DNA of 64,000 bases from Terripilifer ovatus (GCA_029222685.1 JARHVB010000019.1:61753-125752), one strand, 5' to 3'; shown: positions 8,675-17,930, counted from the first letter of the stretch. Numbers and translations are program-made. The notes: generated from the sequence alone by a model not told the origin.

Positions 8675-8741
8675 CACGCACCTTCATCCGATCCTTGCTG
8701 CGCAAGGGCCATCTTCTCCCGCGCGAGAGAAGGATGAGCGC
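8675..8741. repeat. Dispersed palindromic repeat, family B
   Basis: The copy holds CATCCGATCCTTG, a small CTTGCTGCGCAAG hairpin, then CCATCTTCTCCCGCG and a GAGAAGGATGA end. Family B copies recur at 15263-15313, 17053-17140, 20527-20590 and 50297-50405. This one lies directly after the Rieske gene stop at 8745 (minus strand). Confidence 0.7.
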
Positions 8742-8744
8742 TCT

Positions 8745-10022
8745 TTAGCCTTTGTAGGGCTGACCATCGGCGTCGAGGCCGACTGCCTTGCGGAAGGCAT
8801 CGATGATCTCCGGCGGCTGGCCATAGTGCCACGGGAATTCCTTCAGCCGCCGCTTGAAATAGCCATTCGAAACCCATTCGTCGCGCGGGACGATGGTCTT
8901 GTAGAGTTGCGGTTCGGCGATCGGCAGCGGCACGCATTTCGCCGCCTCGGGATCGCGGATCGTGCCCTTGGGATCCTTGCCGGCGGCCACGGCATCCATC
9001 TCCTCGAAGAAGCGGTTGCGGATCATGGCGATGCCGCGGTCGCTGGCGCCGAGGTTTTCCTTGGTCCGGTCGGAGACCACGCCCTGGCCGACCCAGGCGA
9101 CGATATCCTGGTTGATGATGTGGCTGGTGATCCAGCGCCCGTCGGCCTGCTTGATCGGCGCATGCCAGGCGTGGATTTCCGGCAGGCTGTTCTTCTGGCT
9201 TTCCGCCGGCAGCTTGGTGAAGAACCAGGTGATGCTAAGCGTGTTCTCGTCATCGACGGGCACGCGCCATTCGAAATGGCTGCCGAGATAGAAGCCGTTG
9301 GGCCACAAGGCGACGCGGCCGGTTGTCCACATCGGGCTGTCGTCGTTCTGGCCCTCGCGCACGCGGCGATAGGTGAAGCCGTGCTCGAATTCGTCGAAGG
9401 CGACCTTCAGATGCGCCGGCGAATAAGGTGTCGTGTCGCCGCGCTGGCGGATACTCCAGTTGTCGTGCATCCATTCGAAATGCACCGGGTCGCAGGAGTT
9501 CTCCTGGCACTGGAACCAGTTGCAGGGAATATCCGAGGTGACGATCTCGATGAAGCCGTGCTTCCAGGTGAAGGGTTCCCAGATGGGCAGTTCCGGTGCC
9601 GGCTGCGGACCCATATAGGCGAACAGGAGGCCGGCGACTTCGCGCACCGGATAGGCCGGCTGGCGAACCTTTTCCTTCATCGTGCCGTTCGGGTTGGCGG
9701 TGTCGTCATAGGGCTGCTCGATGCAGCGGCCCTTCTCGTTGATCAGCCAGCCGTGATAGTTGCAGCGCAGGCCCACCTTCTCGACGAAACCGTAAGAGAG
9801 GTCGGCGCGGCGGTGCGGGCAATGCCGGTCAAGCAGGCCGTAGGTGCCGGACATGTCCTTGTAGAGCACCAGGTTTTCGCCGAGCAGGCGCACGGCCTTG
9901 ACTTCCTTGTTGTCGAACTCGGAGGCGGCCGCGATCGGATGCCAGTAGCGGCGCAGATACTGGCCCATGGGCGTGCCGGGACCGACCTGAGTGATCTGTT
10001 TGTTTTTGGCTTCGCTTAACAT
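8745..10022 (-). CDS. Rieske non-haem iron oxygenase, large subunit
   Basis: This 425-residue phthalate-dioxygenase-like oxygenase has its Rieske [2Fe-2S] ligands visible as C68-x-H70 and C87-x-x-H90, separated by 16 residues. The mononuclear iron site is in ENSCDPVHFEWMHD, giving the two His and nearby acids expected. AGGAGG precedes the ATG at 10022. Such enzymes hydroxylate or O-demethylate aromatic acids and need a reductase of the phthalate-reductase type, which is not in the window. It lies between a GntR regulator and a LigB-type ring-cleavage enzyme on the same strand, so ring activation followed by cleavage is the inferred sequence. Confidence 0.9.
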   Translation of the reverse strand: MLSEAKNKQITQVGPGTPMGQYLRRYWHPIAAASEFDNKEVKAVRLLGENLVLYKDMSGTYGLLDRHCPHRRADLSYGFVEKVGLRCNYHGWLINEKGRCIEQPYDDTANPNGTMKEKVRQPAYPVREVAGLLFAYMGPQPAPELPIWEPFTWKHGFIEIVTSDIPCNWFQCQENSCDPVHFEWMHDNWSIRQRGDTTPYSPAHLKVAFDEFEHGFTYRRVREGQNDDSPMWTTGRVALWPNGFYLGSHFEWRVPVDDENTLSITWFFTKLPAESQKNSLPEIHAWHAPIKQADGRWITSHIINQDIVAWVGQGVVSDRTKENLGASDRGIAMIRNRFFEEMDAVAAGKDPKGTIRDPEAAKCVPLPIAEPQLYKTIVPRDEWVSNGYFKRRLKEFPWHYGQPPEIIDAFRKAVGLDADGQPYKG

Positions 10023-10098
10023 CGGCTTCCTCCTGTCGAACATTTCTTAAAACGGCAGCGTCCATTCAAGGCTTGCGCTGCGAGAGATTGAGGCGCGT

Positions 10099-10905
10099 TC
10101 ATGCGTTCGCCTCGTTGACGATTTGCTCGGCCCGCATGGCGGCATGGATATCGATGATCTGCTGAAAATGTTCGCCGATCAGCGTGGCGGCGCGTTCCGC
10201 GTCATGCTGTTTCACCGCATCGAGAACACTTCTGTGGCGTTCGAGGACTCTGCGCGAGCGCGTGGGCGTACTCGTACGGGCGATGGCTCGCCACGAGAGA
10301 TGGCGCAGCGCCTGAAACTGGGCGAGCAGGGCGCGATTGTGGGCGGCTCGTACGAGGCAAAGATGAAAGGCGAGGCTTTCACGCACGAAGCCTTCGGCGT
10401 CTTCGACTGCGTCGACGCAGCGCGCCAGTTGCGCCTCCAGCGCAATGATATCTTCCTGCGTCGCGGTTCTAGCGGCGAGCTGCACCGCACGCACTTCGGC
10501 ACCCATCTGGGCGTCGAATATCTCGGTCTCGCTGATGCCTGCCAGCATCAGTTGCACGGCCAGCGCATCGGCGAAACGTTCGGGATTGGGATGGGCGACG
10601 CGGACGCCGCCGGCTTTGCCCACTTTGACTTCGACAATGCCGTTGGCTTCGAGAATACGCAGCGCATCGCGCAAGGTGATGCGGCTGACACCGAACTCGA
10701 TGCTGAGGCTGCCTTCCGTGCCGACGAAATCACCCGGCTTTAACAGGCCGTCGAAAAGCCTTTGCCTGATCTGGCCGACGATTTCCGCAGAAGCCGTAGA
10801 CGCGCGCACTTGCAGCCAGCGGCCAGAGCCGTATGGCATGCGGTCTTGGGGTGTGCGATCCTGCGATGCGCGATCGTCCAACCGTGTCAACGCGGGCGTA
10901 GTCAT
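10099..10905 (-). CDS. GntR family (FadR/FCD subfamily) regulator
   Basis: A winged helix-turn-helix of about 70 residues lies in the first 100 (IVGQIRQRLFDGLLKPGDFVGTE is its start, and SIEFGVSRITLRDALRIL the recognition helix region). An all-helical FCD effector domain follows with ESLAFHLCLVRAAHN and LIGEHFQQIIDIH, typical metal or carboxylate-binding positions. FCD regulators commonly repress catabolic genes until the substrate acid binds. I place the start at the ATG at 10905; a TTG at 10917 is also possible, and neither has a clear ribosome site. It is upstream of, and collinear with, the Rieske-LigB-LLM genes that it probably controls. Confidence 0.88.
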   Translation of the reverse strand: MTTPALTRLDDRASQDRTPQDRMPYGSGRWLQVRASTASAEIVGQIRQRLFDGLLKPGDFVGTEGSLSIEFGVSRITLRDALRILEANGIVEVKVGKAGGVRVAHPNPERFADALAVQLMLAGISETEIFDAQMGAEVRAVQLAARTATQEDIIALEAQLARCVDAVEDAEGFVRESLAFHLCLVRAAHNRALLAQFQALRHLSWRAIARTSTPTRSRRVLERHRSVLDAVKQHDAERAATLIGEHFQQIIDIHAAMRAEQIVNEANA

Positions 10906-11346
10906 CGCGTTACGCAATCCCGATTTACTGAGCGATGTGCAGAGGGTGAAATCACCTTGACGAACCTCCCGGCGCTTGCCAGACTTATTCTAATTAGATA
11001 ATCATTAGCCTGTAAGCTAGCCTAAGCGCCGCAAGACGGCAAGACAGAACAAGGCAGGCACAAAACGGCAAGAAACCGGGTTGGCGGTGGAATATGCTGC
11101 CAACCGGCGAGGAAAACGGACAGACTATCGAGCGAATATCCGCTCGAGCTGTGAGGGAGGAGCATCAGGGCCGGGCCATGCGCGCGGAATCCGCAGACAT
11201 CATGTTCGACGTGCCGGTTGCGGCCGGCGCGCGAGCGATCCAAGGCTTATTGCACCTTCTTCCACCAGCAGATCATAAATGACGCGCCGTTATCAACCGC
11301 GCGAAAGCCTCGATAGGGACGACGGCATGCATATGGATATCCGCTG
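10906..11346. other. Divergent intergenic region without a recognisable gene
   Basis: This 440-base spacer lies between the GntR gene (leftward) and the ABC importer genes (rightward). I see no convincing gene in it and no remnant of a binding protein. An AT-rich patch at about 10985-11025 stands out from the GC-rich surroundings and probably holds promoters. Confidence 0.6.
10990..11008. promoter_or_regulatory. Candidate regulator site (CTAAT-N9-ATTAG)
   Basis: CTAAT at 10990-10994 and ATTAG at 11004-11008 form an inverted repeat with a 9-base spacer in the AT-rich patch upstream of the GntR gene. It could be the GntR operator, but it does not match the classic FadR consensus. Confidence 0.3.
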
Positions 11347-12264
11347 ATGCTCAAGTTTTTTCTGCGGCGTTTCATCATCGCCGTCTGTGTCGCCGTCACC
11401 GTGTCGATCATCGGTTTCTGTCTGTTGCGCATGTCGGGAGATCTCGCCGCGGTACTGGCCGGAGAAAATGCCTCGCCCGAGGACATCTCCCGGATCGCCG
11501 CCTCCTATGGGCTCGACCGGCCTTATTACATTCAATATCTCGACTGGGTGACGAGCGCGCTGCGCGGCGATCTCGGCCGTTCGCTGTTCACCAACGAGCC
11601 GGTATCCGGCCTGATCATGGACAGGATTGGAGTCACCGCCGGGCTTGCCGTCGCCTCTTTGCTGCTTGCTCTCCTCATCGCCGTGCCGCTCGGCGTGCTT
11701 GCCGCGGTCAAGGCCAATACCTGGGTCGACCGCTCGGCGCTGGTGTTCTCGGTCGCGGGCCAGGCGACGCCCAGTTTCTGGCTGGCGCTGCTGCTTATCC
11801 TGGTGTTCGCGGTGCAATTGCGCTGGGTGCCGGTGTCGGGCTCGGGGACTGCGGCGCACTTCATCCTGCCGGTGATCACGCTTGCAGTCTCAATTATGCC
11901 GTCGACCATGCGCATCACCCGCGCCGGGATGATGGAAGTGCTGTCCTCGGACTATGTCCGCACGGCTCGTGCCAAGGGGTTGGCGCCGTTCAAGGTGCTG
12001 TTCAAGCATGCGCTGCGCAACGCCATCCTGCCGGTGGTTTCGCTGGCTGCTGTGCAGCTCGGCCTGCTGCTCGGCGGGTCGGTGATCGTCGAATCGATCT
12101 TTGCGCTCAACGGCGTCGGCTATCTCGCGTTTCAGTCGATCGTGCGCGTCGACTTCCCGGTGGTGCAATCGATCCTGATGTTTCTTGCCTGTTCCTACAT
12201 CATTTTGACGCTGCTTTCGGACTTGATCAATGCCAAGCTCGATCCGCGCGTCCAGCTCACATAA
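11347..12264 (+). CDS. Dpp/Opp-type ABC transporter permease (DppB-like)
   Basis: This 305-residue inner-membrane protein has about six membrane segments. The first, at residues 9-29, is followed by a periplasmic stretch (SGDLAAVLAGENAS...). The ATPase-docking EAA-like loop is YVRTARAKGLAPFKVLFKHALRNAILP near residue 200. This pattern is diagnostic of the oligopeptide/dipeptide/nickel permease family. No Shine-Dalgarno is obvious at the ATG. It is the first of four genes coding both permeases and both ATPases of one importer. The expected periplasmic binding protein gene is missing both upstream and downstream within the window. Confidence 0.9.
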   Translation: MLKFFLRRFIIAVCVAVTVSIIGFCLLRMSGDLAAVLAGENASPEDISRIAASYGLDRPYYIQYLDWVTSALRGDLGRSLFTNEPVSGLIMDRIGVTAGLAVASLLLALLIAVPLGVLAAVKANTWVDRSALVFSVAGQATPSFWLALLLILVFAVQLRWVPVSGSGTAAHFILPVITLAVSIMPSTMRITRAGMMEVLSSDYVRTARAKGLAPFKVLFKHALRNAILPVVSLAAVQLGLLLGGSVIVESIFALNGVGYLAFQSIVRVDFPVVQSILMFLACSYIILTLLSDLINAKLDPRVQLT

Positions 12265-12274
12265 GGAATGTTCG

Positions 12275-13207
12275 ATGTCTTCCGTGAGTGATGCGGTTTC
12301 GCCTCCAGCGCTAAAGCCGGGGCGCATCGATGAATTCGATACGCTGGCACCGTCGCCGAAGGCGCTGATGCGCCGCCGCGCGCGTTCGCATATCGGCCTG
12401 ATCATCGGCGCCTCGCTGCTTGCCTTCGTCGTCATCGTCGCCATTTTCGCACCGTTGCTGGCGCCTTACGATCCCTATGCGCAGGATCTGACGCGCCGCC
12501 TGGTCGATCCGGTCTGGGGCCCCAAGGGGACTTGGGAAAACATATTCGGCACCGATGCGCTCGGCCGCGATGTGCTGAGCCGGCTGATGTATGGCGCGCG
12601 TATTTCGCTGCTGATCGGCTTCACTGCCGCGGTCATCGCCGGCATCATCGGCGCGACGCTCGGCATTCTTGGCGGCTATTTCGGCGGCCGGGTCGATTCC
12701 TTCATCGTCTATCTCATCAATGTGAAGCTGGCTTTGCCCGTCATTCTCATCGCGCTGTCGGTGTCCTCGATCTCGGGAGGCTCGATCCCGGCGCTGATCA
12801 TCCTGCTCGGGTTTCTCACCTGGGATCGCTATGCGGTCGTCACCCGCAGCATGACGCAGCAGATGCGCGAGCGCGAATTCATCATGTCGTCGCTGGCAGC
12901 CGGCGCCTCGCATACGCGCATCATCATGCGCGAGATTTTCCCCAACCTGCTGAACCAGATCATCGTCATCGCCAGTCTCGACATGGCGCTGATCATCCTC
13001 ATCGAGGCGGCGCTGTCATTCCTGGGTCTCGGCGTTCGCCCGCCGATGCCCTCCTGGGGGTTGATGGTCTCGGAAGGGCGCGCCGTCATGTTCTTCAAGC
13101 CCTATCTGATCATGATTCCGGGCGCCGCCATCTTCCTGCTGGTGATCGCCATCAATATGGCAGGCGATGGCATACGCGACGTGACGTCGCCGGAAGGGCG
13201 CGGGTGA
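12275..13207 (+). CDS. Dpp/Opp-type ABC transporter permease (DppC-like)
   Basis: This permease is 310 residues from the ATG at 12275 (AAGGA upstream); the frame could open earlier inside the preceding gene. A long N-terminal cytoplasmic stretch (to about residue 45) precedes the first membrane segment, as in DppC. Then come FGTDALGRDVLSRLMYGAR, a DppC signature, and the EAA loop in MSSLAAGASHTRIIMREIFPN. It pairs with the DppB-like permease 10 bases upstream. It is separated by 4 bases from the ATPase gene downstream. Confidence 0.92.
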   Translation: MSSVSDAVSPPALKPGRIDEFDTLAPSPKALMRRRARSHIGLIIGASLLAFVVIVAIFAPLLAPYDPYAQDLTRRLVDPVWGPKGTWENIFGTDALGRDVLSRLMYGARISLLIGFTAAVIAGIIGATLGILGGYFGGRVDSFIVYLINVKLALPVILIALSVSSISGGSIPALIILLGFLTWDRYAVVTRSMTQQMREREFIMSSLAAGASHTRIIMREIFPNLLNQIIVIASLDMALIILIEAALSFLGLGVRPPMPSWGLMVSEGRAVMFFKPYLIMIPGAAIFLLVIAINMAGDGIRDVTSPEGRG

Positions 13208-13211
13208 GCCG

Positions 13212-14252
13212 ATGGAACATCGCAAATACGATCCTGCTGATGCGCCCGTCCTGACTGTCGAGGGCATGAATGTCGACATCGCCGTTCCGGCCGGCGCGCT
13301 GCACGCCGTTACCGATGTCAGCTTCTCCGTGCGGCAGCGCGAAACGCTCTGCCTCGTCGGCGAATCCGGCTGCGGCAAGACGATCACCTCGCTGGCGCTG
13401 ATGCGGCTTCTGCCGCGGACAGCGAAACTGACGGCGCGGAAGATCAATTTCGAAGGCCACGACCTGGGCAGGATCAGCGAGCGGCAGATGGCGCGCCTGC
13501 GCGGCAACCGCATCGGCATGATCTTCCAGGATCCGATGACCTCGCTCAACCCTGTCTATACGATCGGTGACCAGCTCGAGGAGGTCTATCTGCGCCATCG
13601 CGGCGGCTCGCGTTCGGCGGCGCGCAAGCGTGCGGAATACCTGCTGGAGAAGGTCGGCATCATCAATCCGGGCCAGCGCCTGGGACAGTTCCCGCATCAA
13701 TTGTCGGGCGGCCTGCGCCAGCGCATGATGATCGCGATGATGCTGATGTGCGAACCGAAAATCATCATTGCCGATGAGCCGACGACTGCTCTCGATGTCA
13801 CCGTGCAGGTGCAGATCCTGCAATTGCTTCGCAGCCTGCAGGACGAGTTCAACATGGGGATGATCCTGATCACCCATAATCTCGGCGTCGTGGCGCGCAT
13901 GGCCGATCAGGTTGCCGTCATGTATGCCGGCAGGGTGGTCGAGCAGGGCAGCGCGGAAGACGTTTTCCGCAATCCCGTGCATCCCTATACGCGCGGCTTG
14001 CTGGATTGCATGCCGAAGCGCGGCCAGGTGGCGGCCAACGGCCGGCTTGGCTCGATCCCCGGCATTGTGCCCTCGCTGGTCGGGCAACAGCGCGGCTGCA
14101 GTTTCCGCAACCGTTGTGTGCTGCAAAGGCAGGCCTGTTCCGAGGGGCAGATCGACCTGCGCCCCGCCAGCTCAGGCCATCTTTACCGGTGTATCCTGGA
14201 GCCCGCGGCGACGGTGCTTCCCACCACCCTTCCTGTCGGGAGCGCGGCATGA
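13212..14252 (+). CDS. Dpp/Opp-type ABC transporter ATPase (DppD-like)
   Basis: This 346-residue ATPase has Walker A GESGCGKT at 50-57, ABC signature LSGG at 164-167 and Walker B IIIADEP at 184-190. The C-terminal oligopeptide-transporter extension carries the Cys cluster in RGCSFRNRC. It energises uptake through the DppB/C-like permeases. Its TGA overlaps the ATG of the next ATPase gene (ATGA), indicating translational coupling. Confidence 0.93.
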   Translation: MEHRKYDPADAPVLTVEGMNVDIAVPAGALHAVTDVSFSVRQRETLCLVGESGCGKTITSLALMRLLPRTAKLTARKINFEGHDLGRISERQMARLRGNRIGMIFQDPMTSLNPVYTIGDQLEEVYLRHRGGSRSAARKRAEYLLEKVGIINPGQRLGQFPHQLSGGLRQRMMIAMMLMCEPKIIIADEPTTALDVTVQVQILQLLRSLQDEFNMGMILITHNLGVVARMADQVAVMYAGRVVEQGSAEDVFRNPVHPYTRGLLDCMPKRGQVAANGRLGSIPGIVPSLVGQQRGCSFRNRCVLQRQACSEGQIDLRPASSGHLYRCILEPAATVLPTTLPVGSAA

Positions 14253-15262
14253 CGGCGGCTGTCCTTTCCGCGCCCGCGCCGCAGGCGGCTGCCGGCGAAC
14301 CGCTCGCGCTGGAGACGCGCGATCTCACCAAGGAGTTTCGTATCGGCCGCAAATGGTATTCCAGCGGCCAGCCGTTGCGGGCGGTTGACGGCGTTTCGTT
14401 GTCCCTGCGCAAGGGCGAGGTGCTGGCCATCGTCGGCGAATCCGGTTGTGGCAAGACCACGCTCAGCCGCCTGATGCTCGGCCTGCAGCAGCCTTCCGCC
14501 GGCGAGATTTTTGTCGGCGGCGAGCCGCTGACCAATGTCGACAGAAAGGTTTTTTCACGGCGCGTCCAGCCCGTGTTCCAGGACCCTTATTCTTCGTTGA
14601 ACCCGCGCAAGACCATCGGCGAAATCATCCGCGATCCGCTGCAGATCCACAGGATCGGCACCAGCGCCGAGCAGAACGCCGAGGTCGAGGCGATCATGGA
14701 GCGGGTCGGCCTGGCGCGCCGTCTCATTCATTCCTATCCGAGCCAGTTGTCGGGCGGGCAAAGGCAGCGCGTCGCCATCGCGCGCGCGCTTGTCATCAAG
14801 CCGGAGATCATCATCTGCGACGAGCCGACATCGGCGCTGGACGTCTCCGTGCAGGCGCAGATCCTCAATCTGCTGCAATCATTGCGCGAGCAGATGAACC
14901 TGACCTATCTCTTCATCAGCCACGATCTCTCTGTCGTCGAATATATGTCCGATTATGTGGCGGTGATGTATCTCGGTCGTATCGTCGAGGCGGGACCTGC
15001 TGCCGAGGTGCTGCGCGCGCCGCGCCATCCTTACACGCGGGCGCTCCTGAGTTCGATCCTGACGGCGGACCCGGGCCTCGGGCTTCCCGAAGTCAATCTG
15101 GGCCGCGGTTTTCCAGATCCGCTCAATCCGCCCAACGGCTGCCGCTTTCATCCGCGCTGCGTGGATGCGCTCGACAAGTGTGCGACCGTTATGCCGCGGC
15201 GGATTGTGAGTGGATCTGAATTGATCGAGTGCCATTTGCATGACACCGCGGCCACGGATTGA
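14249..15262 (+). CDS. Dpp/Opp-type ABC transporter ATPase (DppF-like)
   Basis: This ATPase is 337 residues starting at the ATG that overlaps the preceding stop; the frame extends upstream but only as overlap. Walker A GESGCGKT is at 63-70, the signature LSGGQRQR is present, and the C-terminal extension has the Cys-containing NGCRFHPRC. It completes the ATPase heterodimer of the importer. Peptide, nickel or glycoside ligands are possible; nothing in the ATPases fixes the substrate. A convergent sulfatase gene follows beyond a family B repeat. Confidence 0.93.
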   Translation: MTAAVLSAPAPQAAAGEPLALETRDLTKEFRIGRKWYSSGQPLRAVDGVSLSLRKGEVLAIVGESGCGKTTLSRLMLGLQQPSAGEIFVGGEPLTNVDRKVFSRRVQPVFQDPYSSLNPRKTIGEIIRDPLQIHRIGTSAEQNAEVEAIMERVGLARRLIHSYPSQLSGGQRQRVAIARALVIKPEIIICDEPTSALDVSVQAQILNLLQSLREQMNLTYLFISHDLSVVEYMSDYVAVMYLGRIVEAGPAAEVLRAPRHPYTRALLSSILTADPGLGLPEVNLGRGFPDPLNPPNGCRFHPRCVDALDKCATVMPRRIVSGSELIECHLHDTAATD

Positions 15263-15313
15263 GGCACCCTCATCCGACCCCCTTGCCGCGCAAGGGCCCC
15301 CTTCGTAAGCGGG
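15263..15313. repeat. Dispersed palindromic repeat, family B (short)
   Basis: CACCCTCATCCGACC is followed by a CCCTTGCCGCGCAAGGG hairpin. It fills the 59-base spacer between the convergent ATPase and sulfatase genes and may end both transcripts. Confidence 0.7.
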
Positions 15314-15321
15314 ATAGAACC

Positions 15322-16971
15322 TCAGCTCTCGCGCTCGCCGCGATAAGCGGTCCAGAGTTCGGCTGGAATGTCGCTCTCGTCCCAGACGCCGATGAGAATA
15401 CCGCGACGCATGCTCTTGCCTCGGCCGGCTTGCAGGGCTGCGTCCGAGATGGTCGTGCGTTGAGAAGGACGCAACGCCCAGCGATGCAGGGCGGCCATCA
15501 GCCGTTGACATTGGCTTTCGAACGCGGGATCGGTGCCGAGGTCGTGCAATTCCTGCGGATCGTTGAGAAGATCGAACAGCATGGGTCGGAAGCCGGGCGC
15601 ATGCATCAACTTCCAGTGCTTGTCTGCGACCATGAAGAGATGCGCGTCGCGGGGCGCGACGCCGAGGCGCTGGGCTGCCTGTGACAGGGAATAATCGTAT
15701 TCGCTGATGCTGACATCGCGCCATTGCTCTGGCGCTGCAGCACGCAACAGCGGCAGCAGCGAGCGGCCTTCTAGGCGATGGGATTCATTGCCGGCATCGC
15801 CGCCGGCCGCGTCGATGAAGGTCGGCGCCAGATCGATCGCCTCGACGAGCTCGTCACAGACTGTGCCCCGCGCGGCATCGGCCTCGCGCGAGGGATCGTA
15901 GATGATCAGGGGCACACGGACGCTGGCGTCATGGAACAGGTCCTTCTCGCCCATCCAGTGATCGCCGAGATAATCGCCATGGTCCGACGTCAGCACGATC
16001 ATCGTCTTGTCCATCAGACCCTTGCGATCGAGGAATCTGAACAGCTCGCCTATCTGGTCGTCGATCTGCTTGATCAGGCCCATGTAGACGGGCACGATTT
16101 CGTCGCGCACCTCCGGCCGCGAGAATGTCAGCGAGACGCGATGCTGCATGAATTCGCGAAACACCGGATGCGGGTCCTTGCGTTCGTCTTCCGAACGCAC
16201 GACGGGAATCATGTCTTTGATGCCGTACATATCGTGATAGGGCGCGGGCGCGATATAGGGCCAGTGCGGCTTGATGAAGGAGAGATGCAGGCACCATGGA
16301 TCGGCGCCGGCCTCGGAGATGAAATCCATGGCGCGGCGGGTCATATAGGGTGTCTCGGAATCGTTCTCTTCGACGCGCGCCGGTTTGCCAGCATGGCGCA
16401 TGGCCCAGCCCGAGGCCAGACTGCCGTCGTCATTCAGGCCTGAATTGGCATAGTCATGCCAGGGATTGTCGCCGCCGTATCCCTTCTGGTTGAGATATTC
16501 ATTGTAGCGCGGCAGGCGCGGATCATATCGGCCGTCCGGGCCGATCGCCCACAGGCCATCGTCGCGCTCGTAAGGATCGAAGCCGCATTCGGAAACGCGC
16601 ACGCCGATGATCGATTGCGGATCGATGCCGAGGCGCTGCATGGTCTCCGCGTCGGGTTCCATATGCGTCTTGCCGACCAGCGCCGTGCGCAGGCCGAGCG
16701 GACGCAGATAATCCCCCATAGTCATCTCGCCAGCCTTCAGCGGAAAGCCGTTCCACGATGCGCCATGGGACTGCACATAGCGGCCCGTATAGGTCGACAT
16801 GCGTGATGCGCCGCAGATCGGCGATTGTACATAGGAGCGCGTGAAGCGGACGCCTCGCGCAGCCAGCGCATCGATATTGGGAGTATGCAGGGAGGGGTGG
16901 CCGTAGCATGACAGATAGTCCCAGCGAAGCTGGTCGCACATGATGAAGAGGATGTTCTTTACCGCCGTCAT
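15322..16971 (-). CDS. Type I sulfatase (arylsulfatase family)
   Basis: This 549-residue enzyme has the sulfatase signature around C53 (CGASRMSTYTGR), matching C-x-(P/A)-S-R-x-x-x-x-(T/L)-G, where the Cys becomes formylglycine. The metal-binding D13-Q14 near the start and the TSDHGDYLGDH...GEKDLFHDASVRVP block are also present. It should hydrolyse sulfate, or possibly phosphonate, esters of an unknown alcohol or sugar. No signal peptide is evident, so it appears cytoplasmic. No formylglycine-generating enzyme is in the window. GGGAG lies about 9 bases before the ATG. Being next to the binding-protein-less ABC importer hints that it may act on the imported compound. Confidence 0.9.
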   Translation of the reverse strand: MTAVKNILFIMCDQLRWDYLSCYGHPSLHTPNIDALAARGVRFTRSYVQSPICGASRMSTYTGRYVQSHGASWNGFPLKAGEMTMGDYLRPLGLRTALVGKTHMEPDAETMQRLGIDPQSIIGVRVSECGFDPYERDDGLWAIGPDGRYDPRLPRYNEYLNQKGYGGDNPWHDYANSGLNDDGSLASGWAMRHAGKPARVEENDSETPYMTRRAMDFISEAGADPWCLHLSFIKPHWPYIAPAPYHDMYGIKDMIPVVRSEDERKDPHPVFREFMQHRVSLTFSRPEVRDEIVPVYMGLIKQIDDQIGELFRFLDRKGLMDKTMIVLTSDHGDYLGDHWMGEKDLFHDASVRVPLIIYDPSREADAARGTVCDELVEAIDLAPTFIDAAGGDAGNESHRLEGRSLLPLLRAAAPEQWRDVSISEYDYSLSQAAQRLGVAPRDAHLFMVADKHWKLMHAPGFRPMLFDLLNDPQELHDLGTDPAFESQCQRLMAALHRWALRPSQRTTISDAALQAGRGKSMRRGILIGVWDESDIPAELWTAYRGERES

Positions 16972-17010
16972 GCGTCCGCGCTCCCGACCTTATGTTTTTT
17001 CTTCGCGGTG

Positions 17011-17041
17011 TAGAGCATTTTCGTGTGACGAAGAAAATGCC
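17011..17041. repeat. Partial copy of palindromic repeat family C
   Basis: TAGAGCATTTTCG and GAAGAAAATGC match the right end of the 106-base element at 36768-36873, but the middle is missing. It lies between the sulfatase start and the NAD kinase end on the minus strand. Confidence 0.55.
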
Positions 17042-17052
17042 TTGTCTTGTGC

Positions 17053-17140
17053 ACCGTCATCCGACCCTTGCCTGCCTTCGCCGAAGCGGAGATAAGCTCC
17101 GCTTGGCTCCGCGCAGGCAGGCTGGGCAAGGGCCAACTTC
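17053..17140. repeat. Dispersed palindromic repeat, family B (long form)
   Basis: Outer arms CCGACCCTTGCCTGCC and GGCAGGCTGGGCAAGGG flank an inner hairpin of AAGCGGAG and CTCCGCTT. It is nearly identical to the copy at 50297-50405. It abuts the stop of the NAD kinase gene on the minus strand, so it probably folds at the 3' end of that transcript. Confidence 0.85.
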
Positions 17141-17930
17141 AATAGCCGAATTGTTCGCGCAGGATGCGTTCGCCCAGTGAATGACCGGGATCGTGCAGGA
17201 TGACGGCGCCGGTGCCGTGATCCATGGCGATTTCGACGCGCACCACATCGCGTATCTCGAAATGGTCGGCGACGGCGGCGACCGGGCGCTTCTCGCTTTC
17301 GAGAATGTCGACGATGACCCTGGCCGTGTCCGGCAGGAGCGCGCCGCGCCAGCGGCGGGGGCGGAAGGCCGAGATCGGCGTCAGCGCGATGAGATTGGTG
17401 TCGAGCGGCAGGATCGGGCCGTTGGCGGAGAGATTGTAGGCGGTCGAGCCGGCGGGCGTTGAGACCAGGACGCCGTCGGCGACCAGTTCCGCCAGCCGCT
17501 CCTTGCCGTCGACGGACAGGCGCAGCTTCGCCGCCTGATAGGATTGCCGCAGCAGCGAGACTTCGTTGATGGCGCGCGCCAGCTTGATGTCGCCGCTGAC
17601 GGTCGTGGCCTGCATCAGCAGCGGATGGATGGTGGAGGCATGGGCGTTGGCGAGGCGTTCGCGCAGGCCATTCTCCTGGAACTCGTTCATCAGGAAGCCG
17701 ACCGAGCCGCGGTTCATGCCGTAGATCGGCTTGGCCGCATCCATGAACCGGTGCAGGGTCTGCAGCATCAGGCCGTCGCCGCCCAGCGCCACGATGACAT
17801 CGGCCTTGGCCGGGTCGGCATTGCCGTAGAGCGGCGCCAGCCGGGCCAGCGCGTCGTCGGCTTCCGGCGTTCCGGCAGACAGAAATGCAATCCGTTCGAA
17901 ACGGCCTTTGGTCCCAACCGCTGCGATCAT
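17139..17930 (-). CDS. nadK: NAD kinase
   Basis: This 263-residue ATP-NAD kinase makes NADP from NAD in the cytoplasm. The GGDG phosphate-donor motif is at residues 50-53 in [12 protein letters not shown], followed by [13 protein letters not shown] and the conserved NE(V)S and [16 protein letters not shown] blocks typical of the family. Length fits the short alphaproteobacterial type. GAGAGGA precedes the ATG. It is a single housekeeping gene, not obviously part of the neighbouring catabolic units. Confidence 0.94.
   Translation of the reverse strand: MIAAVGTKGRFERIAFLSAGTPEADDALARLAPLYGNADPAKADVIVALGGDGLMLQTLHRFMDAAKPIYGMNRGSVGFLMNEFQENGLRERLANAHASTIHPLLMQATTVSGDIKLARAINEVSLLRQSYQAAKLRLSVDGKERLAELVADGVLVSTPAGSTAYNLSANGPILPLDTNLIALTPISAFRPRRWRGALLPDTARVIVDILESEKRPVAAVADHFEIRDVVRVEIAMDHGTGAVILHDPGHSLGERILREQFGY

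Noticed and set aside
10906..11346. Remnant of a binding protein gene before the Dpp-type operon
   Set aside because: Frames here are short and overlapping, and none shows binding-protein motifs.
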